DNA from: Chaetoderma sp. LZ-2023a | Lineage: Eukaryota > Mollusca > Caudofoveata > Chaetodermatida > Chaetodermatidae | Assembly: GCA_034401795.1 (NCBI GenBank) | Contig: CM067371.1 | Span: 84,786,783 to 84,850,782, forward strand | Reading direction: 5' to 3' | DNA length: 64,000 nt | In this document: positions 1 through 10,769 of the stretch, in pieces | How positions within the stretch are numbered: position 1 is the first letter of the stretch | How the letters are laid out: each line of letters starts with the position of its first letter | Notes under the pieces: generated by a model | Told to the model about the DNA's origin: nothing | Databases searched by the model: none | Seen by the model: the letters and a program-made list of their open reading frames with translations, nothing else | Position numbers and translations under genes: made by a program

Positions 1-222
1 TGCCATAAAAAGCCTTATGGCGCCGCATCCATGGATACTATCTCTCGTTGGGTGGTCGAATGCATTCAGACTACTCATGAGATGGCGACTGGGCACCAGG
101 TGCAGGGCGTAAGGGCACACGATGTTAGAGGAATAGCCGCCTCGACCTCATTTACGGATTACTATAGGAGGGATGTGTCAGACTCAGCCAATCCACTCAC
201 TTTAGCTGTTTTGAAACGATAG
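1..222 (+). pseudogene. tyrosine recombinase C-terminus of A1, internally deleted
   Basis: The frame is open from base 1 to a TAG at 220-222. It reads the YR catalytic end, with the HxxR box as AHDVRG and the nucleophile region as TDYYRRD. Compared with A2 (9849-10135), about 24 codons are missing between IAAST and FTDYY. The deleted stretch contains the box equivalent to AQWHCESS, which carries the second His/Trp catalytic position. The protein could therefore not be active even if complete upstream. In the family, YR strand-exchanges the circular cDNA into the host genome. Identification is by alignment to the two longer YRs in this window. Confidence 0.85.
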
Positions 223-720
223 TTAGTGACCACACTGCTTTTCCCCTTTTTTCACTTTGGTAAGAAAAGAACCTAAAGCAGGCATGGTCAAGCGAGAGGA
301 TGTCAACCAGATTGTGTCACTGATGGCCGAACCGGTGTATGGTTGTAGGCGGTACGTCTGAAGTCCTGTTATCATAAGGTAATTCAACAAGTGAGAGTTT
401 TTTGTATTATGTATATGTATCATGTTCATTCATCTTATATATTCATGCTCATTCCCAGGCTAATACAAGCGATATGCAGGGAGTAGTTAACCCTCTTGGC
501 ATATTGGTGTTTCAGGCGAGATACATATTCGTTAGTTCTCTCCCTTTTCTTAGGAGGAAAAAGGGGGGGGGGGCTGTGACGCGAATGTGATTCGGTTCCG
601 TGAACTTGACGGTCCTTTTAGGTCTCCGTTAGTCAAGTTTGAAGTCTAAAATCTTTCTCCAAGGGGCAAAATTAGCATGTATGGCTTGCCCCTTCCCACC
701 AGGTTACTGATCAAATCTGG
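223..720 (+). other. A1 3' region between YR and ICR
   Basis: There is no coding sequence here. It contains an uninterrupted run of 11 G at 563-573, just after a stretch of Cs and Ts. A G-rich tract occupies the same relative place in A2 (about 10469), B (about 52218) and C (58231), always between the YR stop and the internal complementary region. Confidence 0.6.
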
Positions 721-823
721 TGTATATCAGAAGTAACAGAATGGTGAGTATTGATCGAAGGAGAATGCAGGAAATGTCAATTTCCCTTTCTCCGAGATCT
801 AACAATACTCACCATTCTGTTAC
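721..823. repeat. internal complementary region (ICR) of A1
   Basis: The left half (about 728-756) reads GAATGGTGAGTATTGATCG and is the complement of the outer left end of this family (seen at 4085-4110). The right half (about 765-823) is the complement of the outer right end at 1007-1071. Its reverse complement joins right end to left end, as known for the DIRS-1 ICR, which is thought to template completion of the termini. Confidence 0.8.
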
Positions 824-864
824 GGACCCAGCCTCCCAGCCCCACGGAGGCAAGCCATAGTTTT

Positions 865-1071
865 CTCTTGTTTGGTGGCTATGCAAACAATATGAGCTCT
901 ATGGTAAACGGGTACTCGGCAGTGGGGAGCCGGGTACCCGGTTCCCAGGAGTCGGTAAAGCTTTCTAAGTCTATAATCCTAGAGCCGCTGTCAGGGCCAG
1001 CTGTATATCAGAAGTAACAGAATGGTGAGTATTGTTAGATCTCGGAGAAAGGGAAATTGACATTTCCTGCA
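865..1071. repeat. right inverted terminal repeat of A1
   Basis: This is an inverted match to the left ITR of A2 at 4085-4255 and a direct match to the right ITR of A2 at about 10770-11092. Shared blocks include TACTCGGCAGT, GGGCCAGCTGTATATCAG and GTGAGTATTG. It contains a small inner palindrome around the GGGTACTCGGC / GCCGGGTACCC pair. Confidence 0.8.
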
Positions 1072-2472
1072 CTCTATGATATGGAACGGGTTCTTATATA
1101 CAGGCAACTACTCACAATCTGCTTTTATTCTACTTCTACCGATGTGTCGATTTCATTACAAATTGCAGCAGAACACTGTACATCCTGAAAAAGTATCTAT
1201 ATTCCCACGATAAGATTCATTATCCTTTATCAAAATGAAATGTTATAACTAGATTATATACTATAATGAAGCATTCTTTTAATGATGGTACCAGACCTTA
1301 AGGCCTAAATAACTATTATCATATTCTTGATGTAGGCCTACTATTTACAACAACTGATATCACAATGAATTTAATTAATCTTCCCCGATTGAAATGCTGT
1401 TGCGAATATGAGTCCTGTTTCCTGAATTGCGCACAAATTAGAATCCGTTTAGTACCGTTGAAAGGTTATACATAAGATCGGAAAAACACAATTAGCCTAG
1501 GTGGCCGTATTTCAGAGGGGGTAATCATATTCTCGCAGTAAACAAAGAATATCATCTAACGTGGCTCGACGTAATCAAAACAGAAAAAATATCAAGGATG
1601 CTTTCCAGGTTAAGTCTTCAACAAAACAATTAATTAATATTAATTATTTGAAAATCATCCAAAATCAATTCTCTTATACCATGTGTAGAATGTTATGCAA
1701 TAGGTTGTTTGCAGGCCGTGTGATTGAGAACCCCTTAAGATGGATGAATCCGATCTGTCGATGAAGTACCATATATGACCTCATAATAACGTACGTCACA
1801 TGTAGGCTGACGGCACAATCATAATAGACAGAAGCACTCAGTTGTGATGCTGGAATAATAGTCCGCCATGTGTAGGCCTACGAATTCTATGCCTTTGATA
1901 GATTTACTATATAATATTATAAACATTAATTCTGTTGAACATTTTGAAACTAATTTAACTTGGCACCGGTGACCATTGCTGCGATAGGAAGCAACAGAAC
2001 CCAGTTAAATTAATTTTAAAATATTCAACAACTTCCATGTATAGTTACCTTGATATTGCTGGGATTCTTGTTATTCACGGTCGATCGATCCCAACACTGG
2101 CAAAGCGTGGCTGGATTAGCTAGAAGTGGGTGGTGCAGAGCTAGAAATGGATCCCTCTATTATTAGATGATGACGTGTTATGACGTAGTGGCTTTCTGTG
2201 CTTATTATTAATGACAACACTTATTTTTCCATAAACTTTAATCATCCGACCGTGAGACGATTGAGCCACTAATCACGAGACGATGAAATTAGCAGACGAA
2301 ATGTTTCAGTCAACTAGAAGTTTCACATAACCTATGTAACTGTTCGCGAGTTCATTATGTAGTTTGGAAGTATATGCCCCTAGGGTACATACATTATAAT
2401 GTCGAGGGTTTTTTCCACATTGCACCTTTCACCAATTTTCGTTAGTCATTGCGTTAGTAGTTCAACACATCG
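1072..2472. other. intergenic stretch, no gene recognised
   Basis: AT-rich sequence without a convincing coding frame. A palindromic repeat of the PAL-B type lies at 1930-2031 (arms CTGTTGAACATTTTGAAACT and the inverse ATATTCAACA, with an inner GCTGC/GCAGC-type loop). The sequence to about 2160 resembles the rest of the longer family-G repeat (see 41565-41940). The short frame at 1561-1764 shows no recognisable domain. Confidence 0.5.
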
Positions 2473-4083
2473 ATGACAGTGTCTGAATTTTTAAGTAAAT
2501 GTAATTTTAGTACAATAGTGTGCGATCAGGCTTGTTTCAGTAACGTTACTGTACAGTATAAGGCCAGTGTAATCAGCCCTATTAAACCAAGCAACAAACC
2601 ATTTGAAGAGGTTCATGAGAAACAATATAAAGCAGCAGCTCAATGTGTGATTTCTACATCAGAAAGCAGAATATTAGCATGGATGGCTGCTTTGTCTAAA
2701 CGCTACTATGACCAAGTTGGTAAGAGTGATGTGTACTCGGTCGAATGGTTAGATAAAGAAGACATTAAGGAGCCAACAAGTGGGAAGAAATCTTTCTCAA
2801 AAACTCTAATCTCAGTAATGTATAAGGATCCAGATGTGTCCAAAGAATTTGAGAAGACCCTTACAATAACTGTCTACTTTAGTATGCTGACAATAATGGT
2901 GCAGGGCAATGCAATTTTGGAATTCATTCAGATTCAGGATGAGTTTACCCGGCTTAAGGTAGCTGTGGAAGCTATTGTAGCAGATGGGACACCAGACTGT
3001 AGTTCAGTTGTAGACATCAATTCACTGTCTGGCATGAACGACCTGTTTCCTAGCACTAGCTTCCCTGCATCTGTAATGACAGCATCCAAAGATACTTGTG
3101 CAGCCAGAGAAGCCATCCACAATAAACCAGCAAAAACACTCAGTGACATTCAGCCTTTAGAGCAAATAGCTAGCTGCCTTCAACATCTAGCTGACGTGAA
3201 GCTGACTATTGCCAACGTCGAAGAGACGGTTACAGAAAAATTACTCCAAGTTAAAGATGAGAATATGGAGTTAAAGTTACAACTAATGGATAATGAATTA
3301 GCAAGAGAACGTGAACATAACAAAACACTTGAAAAAGAGCTTAAAACTGTAAAGCGGGAATTTGAACTGGAAAAAGCAACTAAAGACACTAATAAGGCAT
3401 ATACTCAACATGAATGTGATGTCGCGCATTTGAAAGACTCTAATGCTAAGTTAAACCAAAAGATTAGAGAGGGGCAAGGAGATGTTCTAATTAGTGAAAG
3501 ACAGAATAAAAAAATGACTGCTGAATATAAAGATATGGCCAGTAGGATGGAACAAAATAAATGTAGCTTGATGCATGAACTGGATGCAGCAGAATCGAGG
3601 ATTCGAAGCAAGTTAGATATAAAAGGAGTATTGGAGAAAAAATACCAAAAAAAACAGTTACTCAATTAGACAAGGCAACTGATGAAATTCCTACTTTGAA
3701 GATCCATGATAAGAGGGAGAGGATTCTCGAGGTACATGAGATAGGTGCAAGTAATTTACGATCAGAGACCGTCACACAGACCTTCACGAAAGCCACACCA
3801 AAACCGAGTAGAGATATACTCATCATTGGGACTTCCCTGCTCAAACACATTAAACCAGAGGCTTCTTCATGATTTCAGAACTACGCTAGAAACAAAGTAT
3901 TACATTGAGGAAGCGGCAAAGTATGTTGAGGAATATTCTGGGCCTCAACCATCATGTGTAGTCTATCAAGAAATGAGTAATGACTTAAAAGACCAACAGA
4001 ATAACCATCAACAGTGTGCTGATGACCTAGTATGGCTAGTTGACACAACCAACAGTAAATTTCCTAGTGCTAAGATCATGGTT
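2473..4083 (+). pseudogene. transposon-type ORF: coiled coil plus SGNH-like remnant, broken
   Basis: A 398-codon frame starts at ATG 2473 and ends at TAG 3667-3669. Residues about 90-160 contain a segment ending in MLTIMVQGNAILEFI, a type of block I associate with transposon-borne proteins of many aquatic animals (recollection, not searched). Residues about 240-395 are a highly charged Lys/Glu coiled coil. After an apparent frameshift near 3650-3660 the reading continues in other frames to ILIIGTSLLKHI (about 3810-3855) and, after another shift near 3860, to CVVYQEMSNDL and AKIMVS. This order resembles the GDS/GT, GxND-like blocks of SGNH hydrolases found in such elements. The A2 insertion cuts it at about 4084. 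No RT or transposase is attached, so the parent element is unknown. Confidence 0.55.
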
Positions 4084-4084
4084 T

Positions 4085-4255
4085 CTCCTTCGATCAATAC
4101 TCACCATTCTATTACTTCTGATATACAGCTGGCCCTGACAGCTGGCTCTAGGACTATAGACGTAGTAAGCTTTACCGACTCCTGGAACCGGGTACTCGGC
4201 TCCCAACTGCCGAGTACCCGTCTTCCATGAAGCTCATTCTTGTTTGCATAGCAAC
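4085..4255. repeat. left inverted terminal repeat of A2
   Basis: Reverse-complement match to the right ITRs at 865-1071 and 10770-11092. The outermost bases CTCCTTCGATCAATACTCAC match the complement of the left half of the ICR at 10637-10670. It contains the palindromic GGGTACTCGGC / GCCGAGTACCC pair seen in all copies. Confidence 0.8.
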
Positions 4256-4369
4256 AAGAGATACATGCTTTTTGCAGTTTGGAAGTCTTAAGATTGTTTA
4301 AACCTAAGTCCTTTTTCTGTGATTAAATTGTGATAGCTTGTGCGTTCTCTAAAGGATATTTGGATTAAC

Positions 4370-4393
4370 ATGGATGCCGCCGATGATAACCAG
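4370..4393 (+). CDS. candidate first exon of A2 gag
   Basis: ATG at 4370 opens an eight-codon acidic peptide MDAADDNQ followed directly by CAG|GTTGTAT. The same CAG|GTTGTAT junction follows the short acidic peptide of element C (52623-52655), and element B has an equivalent at 46206-46256. The junction is phase 0 and joins in frame to the acceptor at 5162-5163. This is an inference from position, frame and three-way similarity. A spliced transcript would prove it. Confidence 0.45.
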
Positions 4394-5163
4394 GTTGTAT
4401 AATTCCATGTTATTACATAATTAAGAAGACTTAGGTCTGAAATTTTGTTTGTGTCGCATGTTCCAATTTCTAACCTCAAAGAATCTGGGACGTGTGTTAA
4501 CAACGAAATATGCCGGATGATCGCCTTCTTGAAACCCCATCAGGCGATCGACAGATATGAAAATAGGTGTTGGCCTATGGTGTTTTAACACGAATATCGG
4601 CTGACGTCGTTCTCCGTAAGATCCGAGCGGGTGACGTCACACCCGTGTGTCTCGGATGTTTATGTGAAGAAAATGTTTCATTAATTTGCTCATCTGATTC
4701 TATGTGCTGCGTACTAAGATTGGTACCAGAAAACTTTGGAATTTCAAGTTTGCGTGTTATCACGATCTGTTTGCAATGATCAGTGGTTTAAAAATTCTTG
4801 ATTTAGATGTGTGGTCTGCGGTTTTACCGTGTGCTACAGCAGTTTGTTTACATTTTGTTGTTTCTTCACATATCGTTTTGGCCTTCGTTAGGAGTAAAAT
4901 TTGTATTTATTAGTAAATATACCACGAATGCTATGCGATATGATTCCTGGTTCCGTTATACATCCTTGAGGATAAGTGTATGGCTGTATTATTGGCCGCT
5001 TCGTTCTTGTCGTCATAATTAATGCAATCTTTGCTGTAACGTTGCGGGGTGGGGTGCGGGAGGGTTACAGTTAATTTATGGTCAAAATATTTGAAAATTT
5101 ATTGTCCGCCTTCCGTCTCTGTTTCGTTCCGCTTGTTTATTGTAGGTTTGTGCTTATTTATAG
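4394..5163 (+). other. probable phase-0 intron in A2 gag
   Basis: 770 bases with donor CAG|GTTGTA and acceptor TTTATAG|GCC. It has no sustained open frame and is AT-rich. The acceptor sits 21 bases before the first Cys codon of the gag Cys/His motif, as in B (18 bases) and C (24 bases). Confidence 0.45.
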
Positions 5164-7108
5164 GCCAAGCCAGTCCCGTCATCGTGTGACGAGTGGCACA
5201 AATTAAGGACCATGTCTGTTTTCAATGTACGAAATGTAACCTTGACAATAGGTGTAATGTATGTGCATTGTAGTCGGTTGACATGATGTTGAAGTTCCTT
5301 GCCCGGAAGGACTTGGCAGGGTCTAATGCGGGGTCAGGCGGTCCGAAAGCAAATCGTGGAGCGTCCGTTTCGGCCCTTGGGGCGCTCCACGTCTGCAACC
5401 AGAGGTGGCGGAGATGGCACCGCTGGCATGGTTTGGTCCGGCTATGCAGGGCTTCCTGCATAGCGTTCTGCCTACACTTGTGTCGTCCCTGCTGCTGAAA
5501 GTTGTAGGGCAGTCTCTCCCCATGTTTGGTTCGGACCCTGTCCTTGGACAGGGTTCTGGACTGGCCACAGAGGGAGCCATCTTGTACGGCCCCCTGGCAG
5601 TCCTGTCGGGCTCCGGCCTGATGGGTTCTGTCTCTCTGCGGCCACCTCCGGGTGGTCCAGTAGCGGTGGCCGGTCCGTCAGGTATGGGAGCCGTCCACCA
5701 GGACGGCTCCACAGTTTCCTCGTCTAGTGACGACTTCGGGGTCTGAAGATGAGGAGGCCGAGGAGGAGAGGTTGCTGCAGCCTGTGATGCCACGGGTGGA
5801 GAATATGGAGGTCGATTCCGTCCTGGACAGAACCGCCTTCCATCTGTCTGGCTTGACGCAAGCCAGGGCAGTGGCTCCGCCCATGGTTGAGGCCAATCTG
5901 GTACTGGGCACTGGTCCCATGATGGTTGGTTTGCCGTTGGCGCCCGTGTTTGGCTACGGTTCTGCAACCGCTACGGGTCAGCACGGTTTTACGTGCGAGC
6001 CTACTCCATGGACTGGTGTGTTCCATGGGGTGGCGGCGGAACCGGCGGAACCGTATGTACCGGAATTCCTGGCATGTCAGCAACGGCTCCTAGCCGGGAG
6101 GCCATTGCTGGTAGGGCCGTGAACATGTCAACGGGTGACGTGTTCACAGGAGTGTCCTCCTCGGAGATGGACTGGTCTGAGGCTCTGGCTTGGCTAGCCA
6201 GTGTAGACCTGTCTATGGTTCAGGATGGGGATCTTGCCCGCAGCCCGGATCCAGTCTATTGGACTGGATCCACGGTTTATTGAGTTACTGGATGCTATTT
6301 ATAGTATGCAACTCATGACCAAGGCCCAGCTCCCTGCGGCCTCCAGGGAGGTGCGGGCGAGGTGTCGTATTCCCCCTTGGTATGGTGTTGTCCCGTCGGT
6401 CACCGAGGAGGACCGATGGGTTCTGGGTGTCCAGAGTGCTGGAGCGGCTGGCCCCGCCCAAGCACTGGTTGTCAAATCTCAGGGACACCACGATGAAGTC
6501 CTGTTCCTTTGTGATGAGGGTGTGAGGGCAGCTATGAGTGCTGTCAACCACTCTTATCGCCTTCTTCAGTCGGTGTGGGCTGAAGCGGGGCAGGCCACCC
6601 TGTGCCACCTGTGGCACTTTCGTGCGTCAATGACGGCCTGGTGCTGTCTATGGACGCATTGGCAAGGGTGCAGGCGCGTGTGACCAAGTCTAGGAGGCAG
6701 ATGGTTCTTGACCATATGCGTCCAGCTACGGCCATCAGGGAGCGTCTTCTTGGGACGCCCCTGACAGGCCCTAGCATCTTTGGTGGCCAGGCGCGGGCGA
6801 TCTTAGAAGACACGGCTAGCATTGCGCAGAATCGGTTGGCGGTGAACCTGCAGCTAGAGCTAGTGCGTCAGGCACACGCACTAGGGGCTGTAGCTAAGCC
6901 GCTGACCATGCAACTTTCTAAGAAGCAGAAGCACAAAGGCAAAGTGAAAGCTAAGCCTGGTGCTGCTTCTGCTTCTTCTGGGTTTTCTCAGCTGCCTCCG
7001 GCGAAGAAAGCCAAGAAGGTTGTGGAGGCTTCTACCCTCCCCAATGTTGCTCCTGATCGCCCGAGAGGCAGGAAGGGCAAGGGGATGGGTAAGTCCTCAA
7101 AGGGCTGA
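5164..7108 (+). pseudogene. A2 gag-like gene, multiply frameshifted
   Basis: The start carries a degraded Cys/His motif: HVCFQCTKC then RCNVCAL, with a TAG at 5268-5270 where B and C have Trp. The first CxxC is also lost. Downstream, Pro/Gly/Ser-rich and acidic segments lie in at least three frames (5405-5746, 5727-6122, 6225-6683). The last segment (6602-7108) is intact and basic; it contains RRQMVLDHMRP, then GPSIFGGQARAIL, and a Lys-rich tail ending GKGMGKSSKG. The GP.LFGG block recurs in the gag ends of B and C. The family role is nucleoprotein formation with the element RNA. The breaks show it is dead. Confidence 0.7.
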
Positions 7109-7162
7109 AAGAAGGGAGCGGATCGTACCTGCCTGGACCGCACCTGTGCGACAGGAACAGCG

Positions 7163-9018
7163 GTGCCAGGTAGACCGGCCAAGACTAAAATGGTTCTCTC
7201 TCTCTCGTCAAGAGAGGGGGGGGGGGTGGAGCTGATCGTGAGCCAGACACCCCTATTAGGCGTTGAGGCATCTTTAGAGGGTGGAAGGCTCATGCGTTTC
7301 ATCGAAGCTTGGCGAGGTGTGATGTCAGACAGTCTGGTCCTGGGATGGTTATCCCAGGGGTACATGCCGGAGTGGTGGGACTTTCCACCACAGAATCTGT
7401 CTTTGGCACCTGTCTGGACACCCGTACCAAGGGAACCAGACAAGTTAGAAGCCATTCAAAATGAAGTGTCAGGTTTGCTTCTGAAGGGAGCAATAAAACC
7501 AGCAAACCAGAACACTCCAGGCTTCTATTCAAACATGTTCCTTGTCCCCAAGAGCACAGGGGGATGGAGACCCGTACTCAATCTCAGTCCATTAAATTGG
7601 TTTATCCATACGCCTCAGTTCCAGATGGAAACTCTGAGGTCGGTAATGGCAGGATTGAGGAAAGGAATGTGGTGTGTATCGATCGATCTAAAAAAGATGC
7701 ATATTTCCACATTCCAATGAACAGGCGTTGTCACAGGTTTCTGAGATTTGCGTTTCAGAATCAGGTATGGGAATTTATAGTCCTCCCGTTCGGCCTGTCG
7801 ACCGCTCCAAGGATTTTCACAAGAGTGGTCCTTGCGGTGACAGTGTTTCTCAGAAAAGAGAACGTGGCGCTACACACCTACATAGACGATTGGCTGATCA
7901 AAGCAGACACATCAGACAGGTTAGAGGTGGATACTGCTCTGACTCTGAAGTTGCTTTCAGATCTGGGCTGGATAGTCAAAAAGGAGAAATCCGAGTTGAC
8001 ACCCACTCAACATTTCATTTATTTAGGGATGCGATTCGATCTCGAGGAGGGCAGGGTTTACCCGTCAGAGCCCAGAGTGGTGTCTCTGTTAGCCATCCTC
8101 AAGAGTTTTCGATTGGGAAACCACATTCAGGTGAGGCGGTTTCTTCAGATGCTGGGCATGATGGTGTCCATGGAGCAGGTAATCCCATGCGCTGCTCTGA
8201 TGCGAAAACCTATCCAGTTGTATCTGATGTCTCTGTGGAAACAGAGAACAGAACCCCTGTCAAAGCTGGTGCCAGTTTTGGAGCCAATAATGTCGCATCT
8301 TGTATGGTGCAAAAAGCGTCAGAATCTCCTAGTAGGAGTTTCGCTACACCTACCCCAACCCCAGCTGTCCGTGTACACAGATGCATAGCTGGAGGGATGG
8401 GGGGCCTGTCTGTGAGAACAACAGGTCTCGGGCACATGGACTCTCCAGGAGAGCCAGCTGCATATCAATCTTTTGGAAATGAAGGCAGTGGAACTGGCAT
8501 TGGAAAAGTTTCTTCCAAAGGTCAGGGGCAAGGCGATATTGATACGGTCGGACAACTCGACAGTAGTATCATACATAAAGTCACCCACACTGTGTATCAA
8601 GGTGTGGCACTTGATTCAATGGTGCAGGAATTACTCGGTTGTTTTGAAAGCGGCTCACATTCCTGGGCGATTGAACATTCTGGCGGATGCTTTGTCTCGC
8701 AGACAGAGAATTCTGCCAACAGAATGGTCTCTCAACCCTCCAGTTCTACAAAGGATCTTTGAGCATTGGGGCAAACCCAACATGGACTTGTTCGCCACAA
8801 GGGAAAATGCTCAAATCATGACTTATGTCTCGCCGATTCCAGATCCAAATGCCGTCGATGCAGATGCTCTGGCGATAAGCTGGAGAGGGATGCACGCTTA
8901 CGCGTACCCACCCACCATTCTTCTGCCGATGATATTGGTGAAGATCAGGGAGGAACCATGCCTGGTCCTGCTAATAGCGCCGTTTTGGCCGAGCAGGCAT
9001 TGTTCACGGATCTTCTAG
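7163..9018 (+). pseudogene. A2 reverse transcriptase - RNase H - methyltransferase-like polyprotein
   Basis: RT blocks in order: STGGWRPVLNLSPLN, GMWCVSIDLKK, AYFHIPMN, LPFGLSTAPRIFT, the catalytic HTYIDDWL and a KSELTPTQHFIYLGM thumb block. RNase H follows: VYTDA, LLEMKAVELAL, LIRSDNSTVV and LADALSR, which supply the acidic residues. The methyltransferase-like part reads MDLFATRENAQ and YAYPPTILLP and matches the C-terminal domain of DIRS polyproteins. Breaks: an extra A in an A-run near 7690 shifts the frame, and a TAG at 8386-8388 directly follows VYTDA, with another in-frame TGA soon after. The catalytic residues remain, so decay looks recent. Confidence 0.85.
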
Positions 9019-9109
9019 ATCTGCTGGTGGAAAACCCAGTGCAGTTACCCGAGATTCCGAACATAATCTCCCAGGCCAAGGGATGCTTCCTACACGAGCG
9101 TCCCGAAAT

Positions 9110-10135
9110 GTTCAAATTGACTGCGTGGATGTTATCAAATAACGTTCCACGTCGGAAGGCTTTTCTCGACAAGCTGCAGATTTCATCGCGGCTGCGAGAA
9201 GGAGGTCAACCTTCAAGTCATATAACAATAAGGTTAACAGATTTGCAGACTGGTGTGAAGAAAAGGGTATTGATACAATGTACCTTTCAATCCACTATTC
9301 AGCAAATAGCAGACTTTCTCTGTGAGCTGTTCTTTTCAGGACTAGCTCCTGTCACAATTGCTGGATACAACTCAGCTTAGGCATCAGTTATCCCTTGTCT
9401 AGCCAACAGGGATAGTCCAGAGGTGGCCCAGTTGAATGTGATGGTGAAAGGAATGAGCAATCTCCGACCGAGACAACCGGTAGTCATTCCAGCCTGGAGT
9501 CTATCTTTAGTGCTTAATGTACTGGCCAAGCACCCTTTCGAACCGTTGCATTCAGCTAATCTAAAGCATTTGACTCTAAAGGCGGTCTTTCTATTGGCAG
9601 CTTCCTCAGCTAGAAGGCACTTTTAGCAGAGAGGGACCGATTTATTGTCTCTGGAGAGGGGCTGCATCTACTGCCAAGAGCAGAGTTTATGTCAAAGAAT
9701 CAATCTTTGAAATATCCCGGCAAACCGATCATTATACCGAAACTAACTAGGTTTGATCGTGATGCCAGTGTCTGATGCCCAGTCCGTCCTTTGACTAAGT
9801 ACAAAAGACGGACAGACTCGTTACGGTCAAATAATAGGCATCTGTGGATCTGCCATAAGAAGCCATATGGTGCCGCATCCATGGATTCTAGCTCTCGTTG
9901 GGTAGTCGAATGCATTCAGACTACCCATGAGATTGCGACTGGGCACCAGGTGCAATGCGCAAGGGCACACAATGTTAGAGGAATAGCCGCCTCAACCACC
10001 CTTTACAACGGTGTTCCATTAGAGGGCATCATGGCTGTTGCACAATGGCACTGTGAGTCCTCTTTCATGGATTACTATATGAGGGATGTGTCAGACTCCG
10101 CCAATCCACTCGCTTTAGCTGTTTTGAAACGATAG
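9110..10135 (+). pseudogene. A2 tyrosine recombinase
   Basis: The N-terminal core-binding part is in another frame from the polyprotein (FSRQAADFIAAARRR…FADWCEEKGID, about 9160-9270). It is followed by SNLRPRQPVVIPAWS and by AASSARR, the first-Arg region (9423-9626), then a frame break. The catalytic end at 9791-10135 keeps AHNVRG (HxxR), AQWHCESS (W/H box) and FMDYYMRD with the probable Tyr nucleophile, and ends LALAVLKR. Breaks include a stop after the N-terminal part (about 9320), a TAG near 9380, a TAG near 9625, and a TGA at about 9772-9774. Confidence 0.82.
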
Positions 10136-10630
10136 TTATACGACCACACTGCTCTTCTCCCTTTTTTGGCATTTGTAAGAAAGAATTAAGAAACAGACAT
10201 GGTCGAGCGAGAGGATGACAACCAGATTGTGTCACTGATGGCCGGACAAGTGAATGGTTGGAGGCTCCACGTCTGGAATCCAAATATCATGAGGTAATTC
10301 AAGATTGAGAGTTTTTTGTATAATGTCTATATATCATGTTCATTCATCTTATATATTCATGCTCATTCCCAGTCTGATATATGCAAAGAGCAGTTAACCC
10401 TCTTGGCATATTTGTGTTTCAGGCGAGATGCATGTTCGTGAGTTCTCTCCCTTTTCCTAGGAGAAAAAGGGGGTGGTGTGGTGGCAGTGATGCGAATGTG
10501 ATTCAGTCCCTTTAACTTGATGGTCCTTTTAGGTCTCCATTTGTCAAGTTTAAGTCTAAGCTCTTTCTCCAAGGGGCAAAAGTAGCAGTTATGGCTTGCC
10601 CCTTCCCACCAAGTTACTGTCTAAATCTGG
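10136..10630 (+). other. A2 3' region between YR and ICR
   Basis: Noncoding and similar along its whole length to 223-720 of A1. The G-tract is shorter and interrupted here (10469-10485). Confidence 0.6.
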
Positions 10631-10733
10631 TGTATATCAGAAGTAATAGAATGGCGAGTATTGATCGAAGGAGCATGAAGGAAATTTCAATTTCCCTTTC
10701 TCCGAGATCTAACAATACTCACCATTCTATTAC
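10631..10733. repeat. internal complementary region of A2
   Basis: GAATGGCGAGTATTGATCG (left half) is complementary to 4085-4115. AATTTCCCTTTCTCCGAGAT (right half) is complementary to 11050-11092. The junction trinucleotide between the two halves reads CAT. Confidence 0.82.
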
Positions 10734-10769
10734 GGACCCAGCCTCCCAACCCCACGGAGGCAAGCCATG

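Larger units (their letters stand above)
1..1071 (+). mobile_element. DIRS-like YR retrotransposon A1, 3' part
   Basis: Only the 3' part is inside the window. In order it holds the C-terminal part of a tyrosine recombinase, a 3' region with an 11-G run, an internal complementary region (721-823) and the right inverted terminal repeat ending near 1071. The same order and closely similar sequence recur in A2 at 9849-11092, so A1 and A2 are one family. The terminus is fixed by comparison with the internal complementary region, whose reverse complement joins the two element ends. DIRS elements replicate through a circular DNA intermediate and integrate by YR rather than by integrase (family knowledge). 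Confidence 0.85.

Noticed and set aside
985-4135. Inverted repeats at 865-1071 and 4085-4255 flanking the 398-codon ORF, as if it were one 3-kb TIR transposon carrying a coiled-coil protein
   Set aside because: Each repeat is better explained as the terminal repeat of a separate DIRS element: A1's own ICR lies at 721-823, and A2's ICR and right ITR lie at 10631-11092. The ORF is simply between the two.
5323-5967. 214-codon minus-strand frame
   Set aside because: Shadow of the GC-rich gag-like region on the plus strand, which has family-conserved blocks.
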